Notes: generated from the letters alone by a model not told the origin. A stretch of 64,000 nt of DNA from Arthrobacter sp. B6 (GCF_001663775.1 NZ_KV467168.1:62001-126000), one strand, 5' to 3'; positions 18,077-26,890 are shown, numbered from the stretch's first letter. A program made the numbers and translations.

Positions 18077-20104
18077 TCAGTCATCCACTCCTGCAGGAGG
18101 TAGGGCCGTGCCGCTGCGGCAGCCGTTGAACGTGGAATTCGGGCAGGAAGCATCGAAGCCCATCCCGAACCTGGCGAAGGCCGCCCACGCGGCGGCCCGG
18201 ACCGCCGTGTACTCCTCTTCGGAGAGACGGCCAGTGTCCGCCATGGACCTGAAGGCGCGCAGGACGGCATCACGGGCTGTCAGGAAGGATGGATTCTTGG
18301 GGGTCAGTTTGAGCCCGTCCACCACAGCCTGCCACGTCAGCCGGTAGCCGCGCTCCTTGCTGCCCAGGGCGGCGCCGACGCCGCGCGTCACCTGCATCAG
18401 GGCAGCACACCAGATCTCGCCGACGTCGTGTACCTGCTGGTACGAAAGGTCTGCGTTGTCTGCCCCCGCGACCTGACCCGTCCCTTTGCCGATGTCGCCG
18501 AAGGTCCCGGGATACTGAGCGCTGTACGGGCGTTGCCGGATGCCGGTTTCACGCCCCGTTACCCAGCTTCCGGTGACCAGGCGCTCGCTGGTGCCCGGGA
18601 AGTTATTGATGGTCAGCGCGAAGAAGTCGCTCCAGCCCTCCCCCATGGAAACAGACTGTTCCTCGTTCAGGCCTTCCGCGTCCAGCATGCCACCCACCAG
18701 CCGGTTGGTCACGCCGTGGACGTACTCGTGGAAGACGACGTCAGAATCGTTGGCCGTGTGGCGGCCGGTAGAGGTGACCAGGCCCATGTTCATCAGTGCA
18801 GCCACGCCATCGGCGCGGGTGCTCATGTTGGCTGTGCCGAACACGCGGCCGGGATGGGCGAGGGCATCGACGGGGTCCGCGCCCCGCCCCTTTCCAGTGG
18901 GATTGGAGAGCTGGAAGTTCCCTGATTCCTCGCTGAATCCCAGCATCAGGAAGAAATCGTGCATGTAGTTGCAGAAGTAGAAGATGTTGGTGATGAACTG
19001 TTCCGGGCTGTCGGGGTCGGGGGCAAAGACACCTCCGCTGTCCGCCGCGGGGATCTCATACGGCTTCCGCGTGGTCCCGTTCAGTGCCCGCACGTTGTTG
19101 CCGACGGTGGCCAGCTTCCCGTTCACCGCGGCTGTCCATGCTGCGAAGGCCGGGAAGCCGGCCGGCACATCCACCGGGTATTCACTGGCAGGCAGCGGGA
19201 ATGGAACCTCGCGGAATTCGGTATCGGCAGGGTTCCTGCTGATCACGCGCCCGCCAACGGCGCGGCTGACGGAGTCATAGAAATAGAGGATCTCAGGTGC
19301 ATCCGGATCCTTCGTCCGGTCATCGGCCTCCACAAACGCCTTGTACTGGACCACAAGGTCATCGCGGGAAATGGTGAAGAACCAGGTGAGCCGGAAGCTG
19401 CCGCCCATGTCCAGGTACACCAGCCGGGCAGGAATATCCTCCGCGAAGGCGCCCCTGCTGAACGTCATGGGCCGGGCCGGCAACGACTGGAACGACAGCC
19501 GCCGGAAATCGCCCTCTGAAATGGTGACTTGCTCCAGCTCGTCGTCGCCAAAGTTGCCCCTCAGGGTCCTCGCCTTAGCCGCTTCGCGGACCGCCACCAG
19601 CAGGGCCGCTTCTGCCGGGACCGCAGGTTTGGAGGGAAGGTCCGGCGGCACGCTCACCGTGTCACCCACCAGCCGGTCCACCGCCCCGTCGCTGTGCAGC
19701 CAAACCTTGGGTGACATGGACCATACCTCGATGCCGTTGGACATCTGCTGCAGGCTCACCACACGCAGCCCCTCGGAGGTTGTGGTGACCGTCGGGTCGG
19801 CTTCGAACTCTGGCGGTTCCTCTGCCCCGAAGCCCACCGCCTCCGCGACGGACCCGGCATATGACTTGGCTTGGGCGATGTAGTCCGTATCGGTGGGTTC
19901 GACATCGTCGGCGAATCCGGGCGCACGGACGGACCGCAGTTCGCAGCGGTGGCCCGTGAAGCGGTTCACCTTTTCGGGTCCGGTGCTCAGTTCCTGCTGC
20001 ATCCGGGCCGCCGCCCGCTCTGTCCCTTCCCGCAGGCGTTGGGCTCCGCCGCGCTCGGCGAAGCGGTCGTAGTCCAGGTTCCGTTGGTCGATGATGTTGT
20101 CCAT
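18077..20104 (-). CDS. M36-family (fungalysin-like) zinc metallopeptidase
   Basis: A 675-aa endopeptidase. HEYVHGVTNRLVGG places zinc ligands His459 and His463 with Glu460, and MGEGWSDFFA gives the third ligand Glu489, the standard M36 pattern. An N-terminal fungalysin/thermolysin-like propeptide (FTP-like, roughly residues 70-160, including VSLQQMSNGIEV) is present, so it is probably made as a zymogen. M36 enzymes are normally exported, but the N-terminus MDNIIDQRNLDYDRF is not a signal peptide. It is the third gene of the reverse metallopeptidase operon, 21 nt after the M28 gene, with GGAAGGG upstream of its ATG. Its end converges on the nuclease gene. Confidence 0.92.
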   Translation of the reverse strand: MDNIIDQRNLDYDRFAERGGAQRLREGTERAAARMQQELSTGPEKVNRFTGHRCELRSVRAPGFADDVEPTDTDYIAQAKSYAGSVAEAVGFGAEEPPEFEADPTVTTTSEGLRVVSLQQMSNGIEVWSMSPKVWLHSDGAVDRLVGDTVSVPPDLPSKPAVPAEAALLVAVREAAKARTLRGNFGDDELEQVTISEGDFRRLSFQSLPARPMTFSRGAFAEDIPARLVYLDMGGSFRLTWFFTISRDDLVVQYKAFVEADDRTKDPDAPEILYFYDSVSRAVGGRVISRNPADTEFREVPFPLPASEYPVDVPAGFPAFAAWTAAVNGKLATVGNNVRALNGTTRKPYEIPAADSGGVFAPDPDSPEQFITNIFYFCNYMHDFFLMLGFSEESGNFQLSNPTGKGRGADPVDALAHPGRVFGTANMSTRADGVAALMNMGLVTSTGRHTANDSDVVFHEYVHGVTNRLVGGMLDAEGLNEEQSVSMGEGWSDFFALTINNFPGTSERLVTGSWVTGRETGIRQRPYSAQYPGTFGDIGKGTGQVAGADNADLSYQQVHDVGEIWCAALMQVTRGVGAALGSKERGYRLTWQAVVDGLKLTPKNPSFLTARDAVLRAFRSMADTGRLSEEEYTAVRAAAWAAFARFGMGFDASCPNSTFNGCRSGTALPPAGVDD

Positions 20105-20125
20105 GACGTGATCCCTTCCAGGTGT

Positions 20126-22108
20126 TCAGAGTCCCGCGAGTGTCAGCGCCGCCACGGTGACGGTGCGTGCGATCGCGGCGGCGTACTCGGTGTTGTGGCC
20201 GGCGTCGTCGAGCGTGTCGCCGGGGAGGTGGTATTGCCGGGTGCCCGTCGCGGGTGAGGTGTCGGCGAAGAAGTTCTCGGAGACGGCAACGGCAGCCCAG
20301 CCACGTTCGTGGAAACTTGCATGGTCGCTGCGCCCGGCAGCCGGGTCCGTGCTCCCGGTGAGCCTCTGGACCTCCAGGCCGGGCTCCACTGCCGCCACCG
20401 CCTCTGCGACGCGGTCACCGAGTGCGTTGGATGCGGCCACTGATGGCCCCGGCACCGCCGAACCCGCGTGTATCTCTACCCTGTGGGCACCGTCCTGCAG
20501 GCCTGCGATCATGTCCATCTGGAGCACGGCGGCGATCCTGTCTTCCCTGGCGGCTGCGGCGCGTGCGTAGAACTTGCTGCCGATGAGGCCTTGCTCCTCG
20601 GCGTTGAACAGGACGAAGCGGACGGTCCGCGCCGGCGTCCGGCCCCGGGTGGCCATGGCGCTGAAGGCCTCGGCCGCCGCGAGGACAGCGGCGGTGCCGC
20701 TTCCGTCGTCGTCGGCTCCCGGCGCAGGGTCGGTGCGGGGATCGTAGGGACGGGGCCTGCCATCCGGATCGAAGAAGGTGCCGTAAGCCGCCGTGGAATC
20801 GAGGTGCGCCGTAAGAAGTACAGCCCCGTCTGACCCCTCGACCCGGTGTTCTGCTTCCACGTTGGCGAGCCGGTGGCCGCGCCACGTGAATGGCTGCAGC
20901 GTGACGGTGAGGCCCAGGCCTTGGAACTGTGCCGCCAGGGCTTCCACAACCGCCATGTTGTCGGGGTTGGAGGCATCCCGGCTGCTGACTATCCGCGGCT
21001 CCCCGCCAACAAGCGGGGCTGCACCGGAGATGCGGGCGATGTGCCCGCGGATCGCTGACGACGTGACTGCGGCGCCCACGGCGCCTACCGTTTCGGGAGA
21101 CGGACCAGCCGCTGCGAAGCCGGCCCTGGTGAACCTGGCGGCCAGCTCCCCGGCGTCGAGCTCGCCCGGACGGCCCAGCAGGCCGGGGTCGGGAAGCAGC
21201 CGCTCCGTATGGCCATGGCGCGCGCCGGGGATGTGGAGTTCCTCCAGCGGGGTGCCGGCAGCGGCAGCGATGTAGACGCCGCCGGGTGCCGGACCGAGGG
21301 AGGCCACGGCGTGCGTCAGCCCCGTCAGGCCGCGCGCCATGAACGTGAAGGCGGCGGCGGCGCGGGCCTGGCCGTCGGCCGGCAGCGGCGCTGTTCCCGG
21401 CGCCGCTGTAAAGCCCGACGGACCTGCAGGGCCCGACGGCGGCGGGTCGGACGGCGGCGCGACCGGCCTGTCGTCCCGCACCAGGAACGCCACACTATCG
21501 TCCACCGGCGTCCGCTGGTCCACCGAGAAGCCCCTTTGCTCCAGCTGCTCCGCGCCGGTATCAGTGGCCATGGCAAGGACAAGCCGTGCTGACGGGACAT
21601 GCACGGGGACAACCTCGGCGGCGTTTGCCACAGCGTTGAGGTCCCTGAGCGTTCGCTCCGGCGGCAGGTCAATGCGGATCCACGAGACCGGGCGCCCTTC
21701 GAGTGCCGCCCTCGCAAAGACGGGATGGGGAGCCGTGCTGAGTCCCGCCTCGCGGGCAAACGCCCGCTCATCCGGATCTTCGCCGACAAAAACGCAGTCT
21801 CCCGCGGCGGCACCCGCACTGGCCACGGCGTCGTCGAAAATACCGCGTGAATCCTTGCGGCCCCACCGGATCAGCGAGCCGTCACCGAAACGCCCCGGGA
21901 ACGCTTCCTCCAGCGCGGAGGCGGCGTGTGAGCGCGCGCGTGCGCCTGGGCCCGGATTCGAAATGGTTCCCAGCCGCGTGTCGGCGAGTGTGGCGAGTTC
22001 GTTGAGGACCTCCAGGACGCGGGGCCGCGGCCGAAAGGTCAGCGACCCGTCCGGGGCGCCGCTTACATCCGCGAGTGTCGCTCCGATATCGAAGAAGACG
22101 GTGGCCAT
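20126..22108 (-). CDS. HAD-like domain fused to M28 aminopeptidase
   Basis: A 660-aa two-domain protein. Residues 1-~150 are HAD-like (ATVFFDIGATLADV, TISNPG, VGEDPDERAFAREAG). The second aspartate of the catalytic DxD is a glycine (DIGAT), so phosphatase activity is doubtful. A linker rich in Pro/Gly near residue 215 leads to an M28 zinc peptidase over the last ~270 residues: TAHLDS, GADDDGSG, NAEEQGL, QMDMI and YHLPGD supply the two-zinc ligands and catalytic glutamate of an aminopeptidase. The start at 22108 is preferred over ATG 22114 because GGAGG then sits 7 nt away. It is the second gene of the metallopeptidase operon. There is no signal peptide. Confidence 0.87.
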   Translation of the reverse strand: MATVFFDIGATLADVSGAPDGSLTFRPRPRVLEVLNELATLADTRLGTISNPGPGARARSHAASALEEAFPGRFGDGSLIRWGRKDSRGIFDDAVASAGAAAGDCVFVGEDPDERAFAREAGLSTAPHPVFARAALEGRPVSWIRIDLPPERTLRDLNAVANAAEVVPVHVPSARLVLAMATDTGAEQLEQRGFSVDQRTPVDDSVAFLVRDDRPVAPPSDPPPSGPAGPSGFTAAPGTAPLPADGQARAAAAFTFMARGLTGLTHAVASLGPAPGGVYIAAAAGTPLEELHIPGARHGHTERLLPDPGLLGRPGELDAGELAARFTRAGFAAAGPSPETVGAVGAAVTSSAIRGHIARISGAAPLVGGEPRIVSSRDASNPDNMAVVEALAAQFQGLGLTVTLQPFTWRGHRLANVEAEHRVEGSDGAVLLTAHLDSTAAYGTFFDPDGRPRPYDPRTDPAPGADDDGSGTAAVLAAAEAFSAMATRGRTPARTVRFVLFNAEEQGLIGSKFYARAAAAREDRIAAVLQMDMIAGLQDGAHRVEIHAGSAVPGPSVAASNALGDRVAEAVAAVEPGLEVQRLTGSTDPAAGRSDHASFHERGWAAVAVSENFFADTSPATGTRQYHLPGDTLDDAGHNTEYAAAIARTVTVAALTLAGL

Positions 22109-22140
22109 CTCCATGCCTCCAGTAACATGCGCCAGGTGAG

Positions 22141-24321
22141 CTAGGCCCGGGCCACGTACGCCCCTGCTTCGCCGAACCCGACGATGTCAGCCTTGCCGCC
22201 CCCGGTCACGTCCACCACGAAGCGGGGATGCCGTTCGATCCGCCAGCCGCCCGCGGCGTTCGCGTACCCGAAGTGGGTGTCAACCAGGCCGGGGTTTTCA
22301 AAGGCGCCGCCGCCCAGGTTCCGGGAGAGATAGACGCCGGCGTCGCCGAAGCCCACGATGTCCGGGAGGCCGTCGCCGGTGGTGTCCGCCAGGAAGCGGG
22401 GGTGCCGCTCGACCCGCCATCCTCCGGCGACATAGCCGAAATTGGCGACAGCCAGCGTTACGGGGCCGTAGCTGCCGTCCGCCTGCGCGAGCGAGACATA
22501 GGTCCCGGAATCCCCGAAGCCCAGGATGTCCGCCCGCCCATCACCGGTCAGGTCTACCACGAACCGCGGGTGTTTCTCCACCCGCCAGCCGCCGGCAACG
22601 TAGGCGAAGTTGTCCACCACGCGGCGCAGGGCGTCGTAGCTGCCGTCCGGCTGGGCGCGGGACACGTAGACGCCGGCGTCGCCGAAGCCCACGATGTCGG
22701 CGCGGCCGTCCGCCGTAGTGTCGGCCAGGAACCGCGGGTGTTTCTCCACCCGCCAGCCGCCGGCGTCGTACCCGAAGTTGTCCACTACCAGCCGCAAGGC
22801 GTCGTAGCTGCCGTCCGCCTGTGCCCGGGAGACATACACGCCGGCGTTGCCGAAGCCGACGATGTCCGCCCGGCCGTCCGCCGTGGTGTCGGCCAGGAAC
22901 CGCGGATGGCTCTCCACCCGCCAGCCGCCGGCAACGTACCCGAAGTTGTCCACCACGCGGCGCAACGCATCAAAGGTGCCGTCGGCCTGGGCGCGGGACA
23001 CGTACACGCCGGCGTCGCCGAAGCCCACGATGTCCGCCCTTCCATCCCCCGTCGTGTCGGCCAGGAACCGCGGGTGCTTCTCCACCCGCCAACCGCCGGC
23101 AACGTAACCGAAATTGTTCACGGCCAGGTGGGGCGCCTCGAAACGCCCGTCCGCCTGGGCCCGGGAGAGGTAGACGCCGGCGTCACCGAAGCCCACGATG
23201 TCGGCCCTTCCGTCCGCCGTGGTGTCGGCCAGGAGGCGGGGGTGGCGGCCTACCTGCCAGCCGCCTAAGGAAGCCCCGTAGTTGCGTACCAGGAGCTGCG
23301 GTGACCAGCCCAGGTGGGCAGGTGTGTAGCCGCAGAGCGTGAAGGTATTGCCTTTCATGAGGCAGGGGACGCCGCCGCCCGCAGAACAGTTTTCGCAGTT
23401 GCCGTTGGCGGTCCCGTACCTGCCCCAGTTCCCTCCGCAGTTGCAGCCGCTGACCGCGTACTCGTCGGGGCAGCCGAAGATGTGTCCGGTTTCGTGGGCG
23501 AAGACCCTGTCGATGTTGTCCGGTCCCCAGCCGTCGTTGTTGTAGTCCATCACGATCCGCGGACCGCCGATCGACGCGTAGGCGAAATGCCCTAGTGGGT
23601 ACTTGGTGAAGAAGCCGCAGAAGGTCCACCGGGTGCCAAAGCGCGTCCGCAGGTCCTCCACGTAGGCCGTGACGCCGCTCCAATCGGCGCTGAAGCCGAT
23701 GGCGCCCATTGCCGGATTCCGCCACAGGCCCTCCAGGTCCGCGGCAGCCGGGTCCGCCGGAGTGGCCAGCGTGACGTTCTGGATGTCATACGCAAAGCTG
23801 ATACCCGCGATCGGGTTGGTGGTGGCAAGATAACCCAGCCCGTTCTGGACCTCCGCCACCACCTTCAGGACCTCTGCGTCCGAAAACCGCAGCGCCGCCG
23901 TCGGGCCCTGGACTATCACTATCCCCACCGCAACGGTGCCCTCCAGGTAGCTGCTGGTGGGGGCGGCGGCGAAGGCGAGGCCGTCGTCGCCGGCTTCCGA
24001 CTCCCCCACGGACACGACGGCGGTGCAGCCGCCGGTCATGTCCCAGGGCTCCCCCTGGCGCGGGCGGTTGTCCTTGGCCGTCCGGAACTCCTGCGAGTCG
24101 CGCAGGCGGAGCGCTCCAAGGCCCAGCCGCTCCGTCTGGGTCAGATCCTCCGGCGGCGCGTCAGGCGCCAGCCCGTTCCGAAGCGGTCCGCCACCCTCCG
24201 GGACAACGGCGATCCGGATCCGCCCATACTGGTGGATCGGCGGGTTCGGCTCCGCACCGCTCCGCAGCCCCGGAAAATCGTCCAGGACGGCCTGCTCCCT
24301 GATATTCAAATCTCCAGACAT
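22141..24321 (-). CDS. metzincin-like metallopeptidase with seven-repeat FG-GAP propeller
   Basis: A 726-aa protein. The N-terminal ~340 residues hold HETGHIFGCPDEY (His276, Glu277, His280, third ligand Asp286), an HExxHxxGxxD zinc site like that of snapalysin. A cysteine-rich stretch (SGCNCGG, GNCENCS, VPCLMK, TLCGY) carries the likely Met-turn. The C-terminal ~375 residues are seven near-identical 56-residue units of the form GGWRVEKHPRFLADTTGDG followed by ADIVGFGDAGVYVS, an FG-GAP/VCBS-type beta-propeller. Seven blades of this kind recall the fungal lectin PVL, so glycan binding is plausible. No signal peptide. It is the first gene of a three-peptidase operon; SARP-type site D is 49-64 bp upstream. 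Confidence 0.88.
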   Translation of the reverse strand: MSGDLNIREQAVLDDFPGLRSGAEPNPPIHQYGRIRIAVVPEGGGPLRNGLAPDAPPEDLTQTERLGLGALRLRDSQEFRTAKDNRPRQGEPWDMTGGCTAVVSVGESEAGDDGLAFAAAPTSSYLEGTVAVGIVIVQGPTAALRFSDAEVLKVVAEVQNGLGYLATTNPIAGISFAYDIQNVTLATPADPAAADLEGLWRNPAMGAIGFSADWSGVTAYVEDLRTRFGTRWTFCGFFTKYPLGHFAYASIGGPRIVMDYNNDGWGPDNIDRVFAHETGHIFGCPDEYAVSGCNCGGNWGRYGTANGNCENCSAGGGVPCLMKGNTFTLCGYTPAHLGWSPQLLVRNYGASLGGWQVGRHPRLLADTTADGRADIVGFGDAGVYLSRAQADGRFEAPHLAVNNFGYVAGGWRVEKHPRFLADTTGDGRADIVGFGDAGVYVSRAQADGTFDALRRVVDNFGYVAGGWRVESHPRFLADTTADGRADIVGFGNAGVYVSRAQADGSYDALRLVVDNFGYDAGGWRVEKHPRFLADTTADGRADIVGFGDAGVYVSRAQPDGSYDALRRVVDNFAYVAGGWRVEKHPRFVVDLTGDGRADILGFGDSGTYVSLAQADGSYGPVTLAVANFGYVAGGWRVERHPRFLADTTGDGLPDIVGFGDAGVYLSRNLGGGAFENPGLVDTHFGYANAAGGWRIERHPRFVVDVTGGGKADIVGFGEAGAYVARA
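22144..23268 (-). repeat. seven in-frame 168-bp tandem repeats (FG-GAP blades)
   Basis: The 3' half of the metallopeptidase gene is built of seven consecutive units of 56 codons. The inner four units are nearly identical at protein and DNA level, while the first and last are more diverged (GGWQVGRHPRLL and GGWRIERHPRFVV). This points to internal duplication or gene conversion. Such similarity could allow blade number to change by recombination. Confidence 0.85.
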
Positions 24322-24350
24322 TGCCCTCTCCTCACCCAGGCGTACAGCAA

Positions 24351-24385
24351 GGACTATGCACGGCAGGGCGTTACTGGAGTGTTAC
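24351..24385 (-). promoter_or_regulatory. SARP-type promoter D for the metallopeptidase operon
   Basis: On the operon's coding strand GTAACACTCCAGTAAC (24385 to 24370) repeats GTAAC at 11-bp pitch. It is followed after 13 nt by TAGTCC (24356-24351), a weak -10. It overlaps the last codons of the upstream 117-aa gene and stands 49 bp from the ATG at 24321, almost the same distance as in promoter B (51 bp). Confidence 0.62.
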
Positions 24386-24735
24386 GGCTTGTGCGCAGGC
24401 TCGTCCGGCCAGTCAGGGGGCTCCCTGCCGGAAGCGTCCCACGGCAGGCCGTTCCCGGGGCGGACCTTTCCTTCGCGGCGGGACAGCCAGGCGTCGACAA
24501 ACAGCCGCTCCGGCGGCGTGAAGCCGGCGACCTCCTCCGCCGGAATTTCACCGGGGTACCAGCGGGTCCCCGGGACGTCCCGCGGCAGGGCAACGTCTGA
24601 TTGGACCAGGACGATGGCAATCCGCGGCGGAAGCCATTGGAGCACGACGGCGTGCTGGCGCAGCTCCTCAAGCCAGCCACCGCTGACATCGCCCTGCTCC
24701 AGAACTACCAGTGCTTCGACGAACTCCTGGACCAT
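24382..24735 (-). CDS. hypothetical protein (117 aa)
   Basis: Unrecognised cytoplasmic protein. The first half is hydrophobic and strand-rich (VQEFVEALVVLEQGD, then AVVLQWLPPRIAIVLVQSD). The second half is Pro/Trp-rich (GTRWYPGEIPAEEV and PPERLFVDAWLSRREGKVRPG), ending in a disordered tail. The ATG has GGAGGAGCAG directly upstream, a good ribosome site that supports it as a real gene. It lies immediately before the metallopeptidase operon in the same direction, and its stop codon overlaps SARP site D. Nothing of note is seen in the ~150 bp between it and ggt. Confidence 0.65.
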   Translation of the reverse strand: MVQEFVEALVVLEQGDVSGGWLEELRQHAVVLQWLPPRIAIVLVQSDVALPRDVPGTRWYPGEIPAEEVAGFTPPERLFVDAWLSRREGKVRPGNGLPWDASGREPPDWPDEPAHKP

Positions 24736-24882
24736 CTGCTCCTCCGGACGGCGATAGGGCGGCGTTTAGGTCCGGGCTCCGTGGGTCTTCCCCCACCGTC
24801 CAGGAGCCCGCCTGCCGGGCCACGAACACCCAGTATGGGCAGGCGGCTGACACCAACGTTACGGGCCCGTCCGTTCCACAAT

Positions 24883-26766
24883 TTACTTGGACGGCCTGAC
24901 CACCATCGCCGAACCCCCTCCGCGCCTCAGCGGCTCGGCCGCGGCAATCATCTCTCCCTTAGGCCCAAACTCGATGGCAGTCGCGGCGCCGATCTCCGGC
25001 AACGACGTGAGGCCGTCACCTGCTTTGGTAAACACATGCCCCAGCGCTTCCAGGTCGCCGGCATATGCGTCAATGAACTCCTGCTCGGCGCTGATATTTT
25101 CTGTATTCCGCTGGGATGCCCGTGGGGCCGCGAGAGCCTCGGAGACGGTCATGCCCAAATCGACCCTGTTCAGGATGGTCTGCAGCACCGTGGTGATGAT
25201 GGTGGAGCCGCCTGGTGAGCCAAGTGCCAGGAACGGCTTGCCCTCCTTCAGGATGATCGTGGGCGACATCGAGGAGCGCGGGCGCTTGCCGGGCTCAAGC
25301 CGGTTCGGGTCGGTGGGCTCATACACGGTGCTGAAGTCGGTCAGCTCATTGTTGAGCAGGAACCCGCGGCCGGGGACCACTATGCCGGAACCGCCGGTCT
25401 GCTCGATGGTGAGGGTGTACTCCACAACGTTGCCCCACTTGTCTGCCACCGTCAGGTTGGTGGTGGAGATGTTTTCGGTGTCCGTCTCGACGACGGCGGA
25501 TGCAGGCGCAAGCAGGCACACACCGTCATACGACGCTACATTCCCTGCCGCGACAGGCTTCACAGCCGCAAGCCCGGGATCGATTTCGCAGGACCGTTCC
25601 TTGCCAAACACGGGGTCGGTGAGCGCTTTGGTGGGAACGTCGACGAACAACGGGTCGCCCACATACTTGGCACGGTCCGCGAAGGCGAGCGCGCTCGCCT
25701 CGAGGTAGTGGTGCAGCGCACCGGCAGCCGACATGCCGGTAAGGTCGAACGGCTCCAGGATGTTCAGTGCTTCGCCCACGGTCGTTCCGCCGCTGCTGGA
25801 CGGTGCCATGCCGTACACGTCGTAGCCGCGGTACTCCACGTGCGTGGGCTCCTGGTCGATCGTCGTGTAGGAAGCCAGATCCGACGTCGTCAGGAAGCCG
25901 GGAAAGGCAGGAATCGATACAGGCGCAGTTGCGGGTGGCACCGGGGCAGGAGCCACCCACGTTGGATCCTTCGGCGGAGCCTGGACTGTCGCCGCGATCT
26001 CTGCCGCGAGGGGGCCGCCGTAGAAAGCGTCCGTGCCCTTCTTAGCGAGAAGACGGTACGTCTTGGCGAGGTCGTGGTTGTGGAAGATACTTCCGACCGC
26101 AGGTGCGTCGCCGCCGGGAAGGAAGAGCTCCCTCGTCGGCGTGAACGCCGAGAAGCGGACCTTGTTATCGAGGGTCTGCTGGCGGAACGTTTCGTCCACC
26201 ACGAAGCCGCGGTTTGCCACTTTGATTGCAGGTTCGAGGGCTTCGCCAAGGTCAAGCGTTCCCCAACGCTCCAGCGCCCGTTCCCACGTAGCCGGCGTAC
26301 CGGGGACACCTACGGAGACTCCGCTCGAGACAAGCTGGGCGAAGGGGTATGCGCTGCCGGTCGGATTCTCGGCTGTGATGGTGGTGGGGTTGATAAACGC
26401 ATTGGTCGGCATGGTCGCCGGGGCAGTTTCGCGGCCGTCGATGGTGCCCACCTTGCCGGTCTTCGCGTCATAGAACACGAAGTACCCGCCGCCGCCGATT
26501 CCAGCGCTGTACGGCTCGGTCACGCCCAGGGTCGCAGCCGCGGCGACCGCGGCATCCACGGCATTGCCCCCATTGCGAAGGACCTTGATGGCCGCAGCAG
26601 ACGCCTCCGGGTCCACGGTACTCACGGCCCCTCCATAGCCTGTCGCCGTCGGAACCTTGGTTATCTCGCGAGGATCGGCGGACGCCGGGCTGATCACCGC
26701 CCCGCCGGTAACACTTAGAGCCAGGACCGCCGTAACGGCAGCCAGTCGACGTCGAAAGGTTGGCAT
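24883..26766 (-). CDS. ggt: gamma-glutamyltransferase precursor
   Basis: A 627-aa N-terminal-nucleophile hydrolase that transfers or hydrolyses the gamma-glutamyl group of glutathione and related peptides outside the membrane. MPTFRRRLAAVTAVLALSVTGGAVISPASA is a Sec-type signal peptide, cleaved after ASA. Family blocks NGGNAVDAAVAAAATLGVTEPYSAGIGGGG and GSPGGSTIITTVLQ are intact. The self-cleavage and nucleophile threonine lies in ENISTTNLTVADKWGN (near residue 437), dividing large and small subunits. ATG follows AGGGAG. It is a single-gene unit between the hydrolase island and the EF-G2-like gene. Unlike the island proteins, it does carry an export signal. Confidence 0.94.
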   Translation of the reverse strand: MPTFRRRLAAVTAVLALSVTGGAVISPASADPREITKVPTATGYGGAVSTVDPEASAAAIKVLRNGGNAVDAAVAAAATLGVTEPYSAGIGGGGYFVFYDAKTGKVGTIDGRETAPATMPTNAFINPTTITAENPTGSAYPFAQLVSSGVSVGVPGTPATWERALERWGTLDLGEALEPAIKVANRGFVVDETFRQQTLDNKVRFSAFTPTRELFLPGGDAPAVGSIFHNHDLAKTYRLLAKKGTDAFYGGPLAAEIAATVQAPPKDPTWVAPAPVPPATAPVSIPAFPGFLTTSDLASYTTIDQEPTHVEYRGYDVYGMAPSSSGGTTVGEALNILEPFDLTGMSAAGALHHYLEASALAFADRAKYVGDPLFVDVPTKALTDPVFGKERSCEIDPGLAAVKPVAAGNVASYDGVCLLAPASAVVETDTENISTTNLTVADKWGNVVEYTLTIEQTGGSGIVVPGRGFLLNNELTDFSTVYEPTDPNRLEPGKRPRSSMSPTIILKEGKPFLALGSPGGSTIITTVLQTILNRVDLGMTVSEALAAPRASQRNTENISAEQEFIDAYAGDLEALGHVFTKAGDGLTSLPEIGAATAIEFGPKGEMIAAAEPLRRGGGSAMVVRPSK

Positions 26767-26850
26767 GGTCGCTCCCTGATGAGGGTGATGCGGGTTGGGG
26801 TGGGCGCCAGCCTACTCCGCGGCAGTTTGACATTCAACGGGTTTCGCCAA

Positions 26851-26890
26851 AGCAGGGGGCTGCGAGGGGGAGTAGCCCCCACCCCCTGCT
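26851..26890 (-). terminator. nested GC-rich hairpin after the EF-G2-like gene
   Basis: AGCAGGGGG (26851-26859) pairs with CCCCCTGCT (26882-26890). Inside, GGGGG (26866-26870) pairs with CCCCC (26876-26880) around an AGTAG loop. On the reverse strand the hairpin starts at the stop codon of the EF-G2-like gene and is followed by TTTGG, as expected of a terminator. Confidence 0.7.

Noticed and set aside
22144..23268. regular repeats that might be a CRISPR array
   Set aside because: Units are 168 bp, continuous without unique spacers, in frame and code for FG-GAP blades.
4905..24321. phage-tail, eCIS or type VI secretion cluster
   Set aside because: No sheath, tube, baseplate, spike or AAA+ assembly ATPase was found among the reading frames, so the hydrolases cannot be assigned to such a system from this window.
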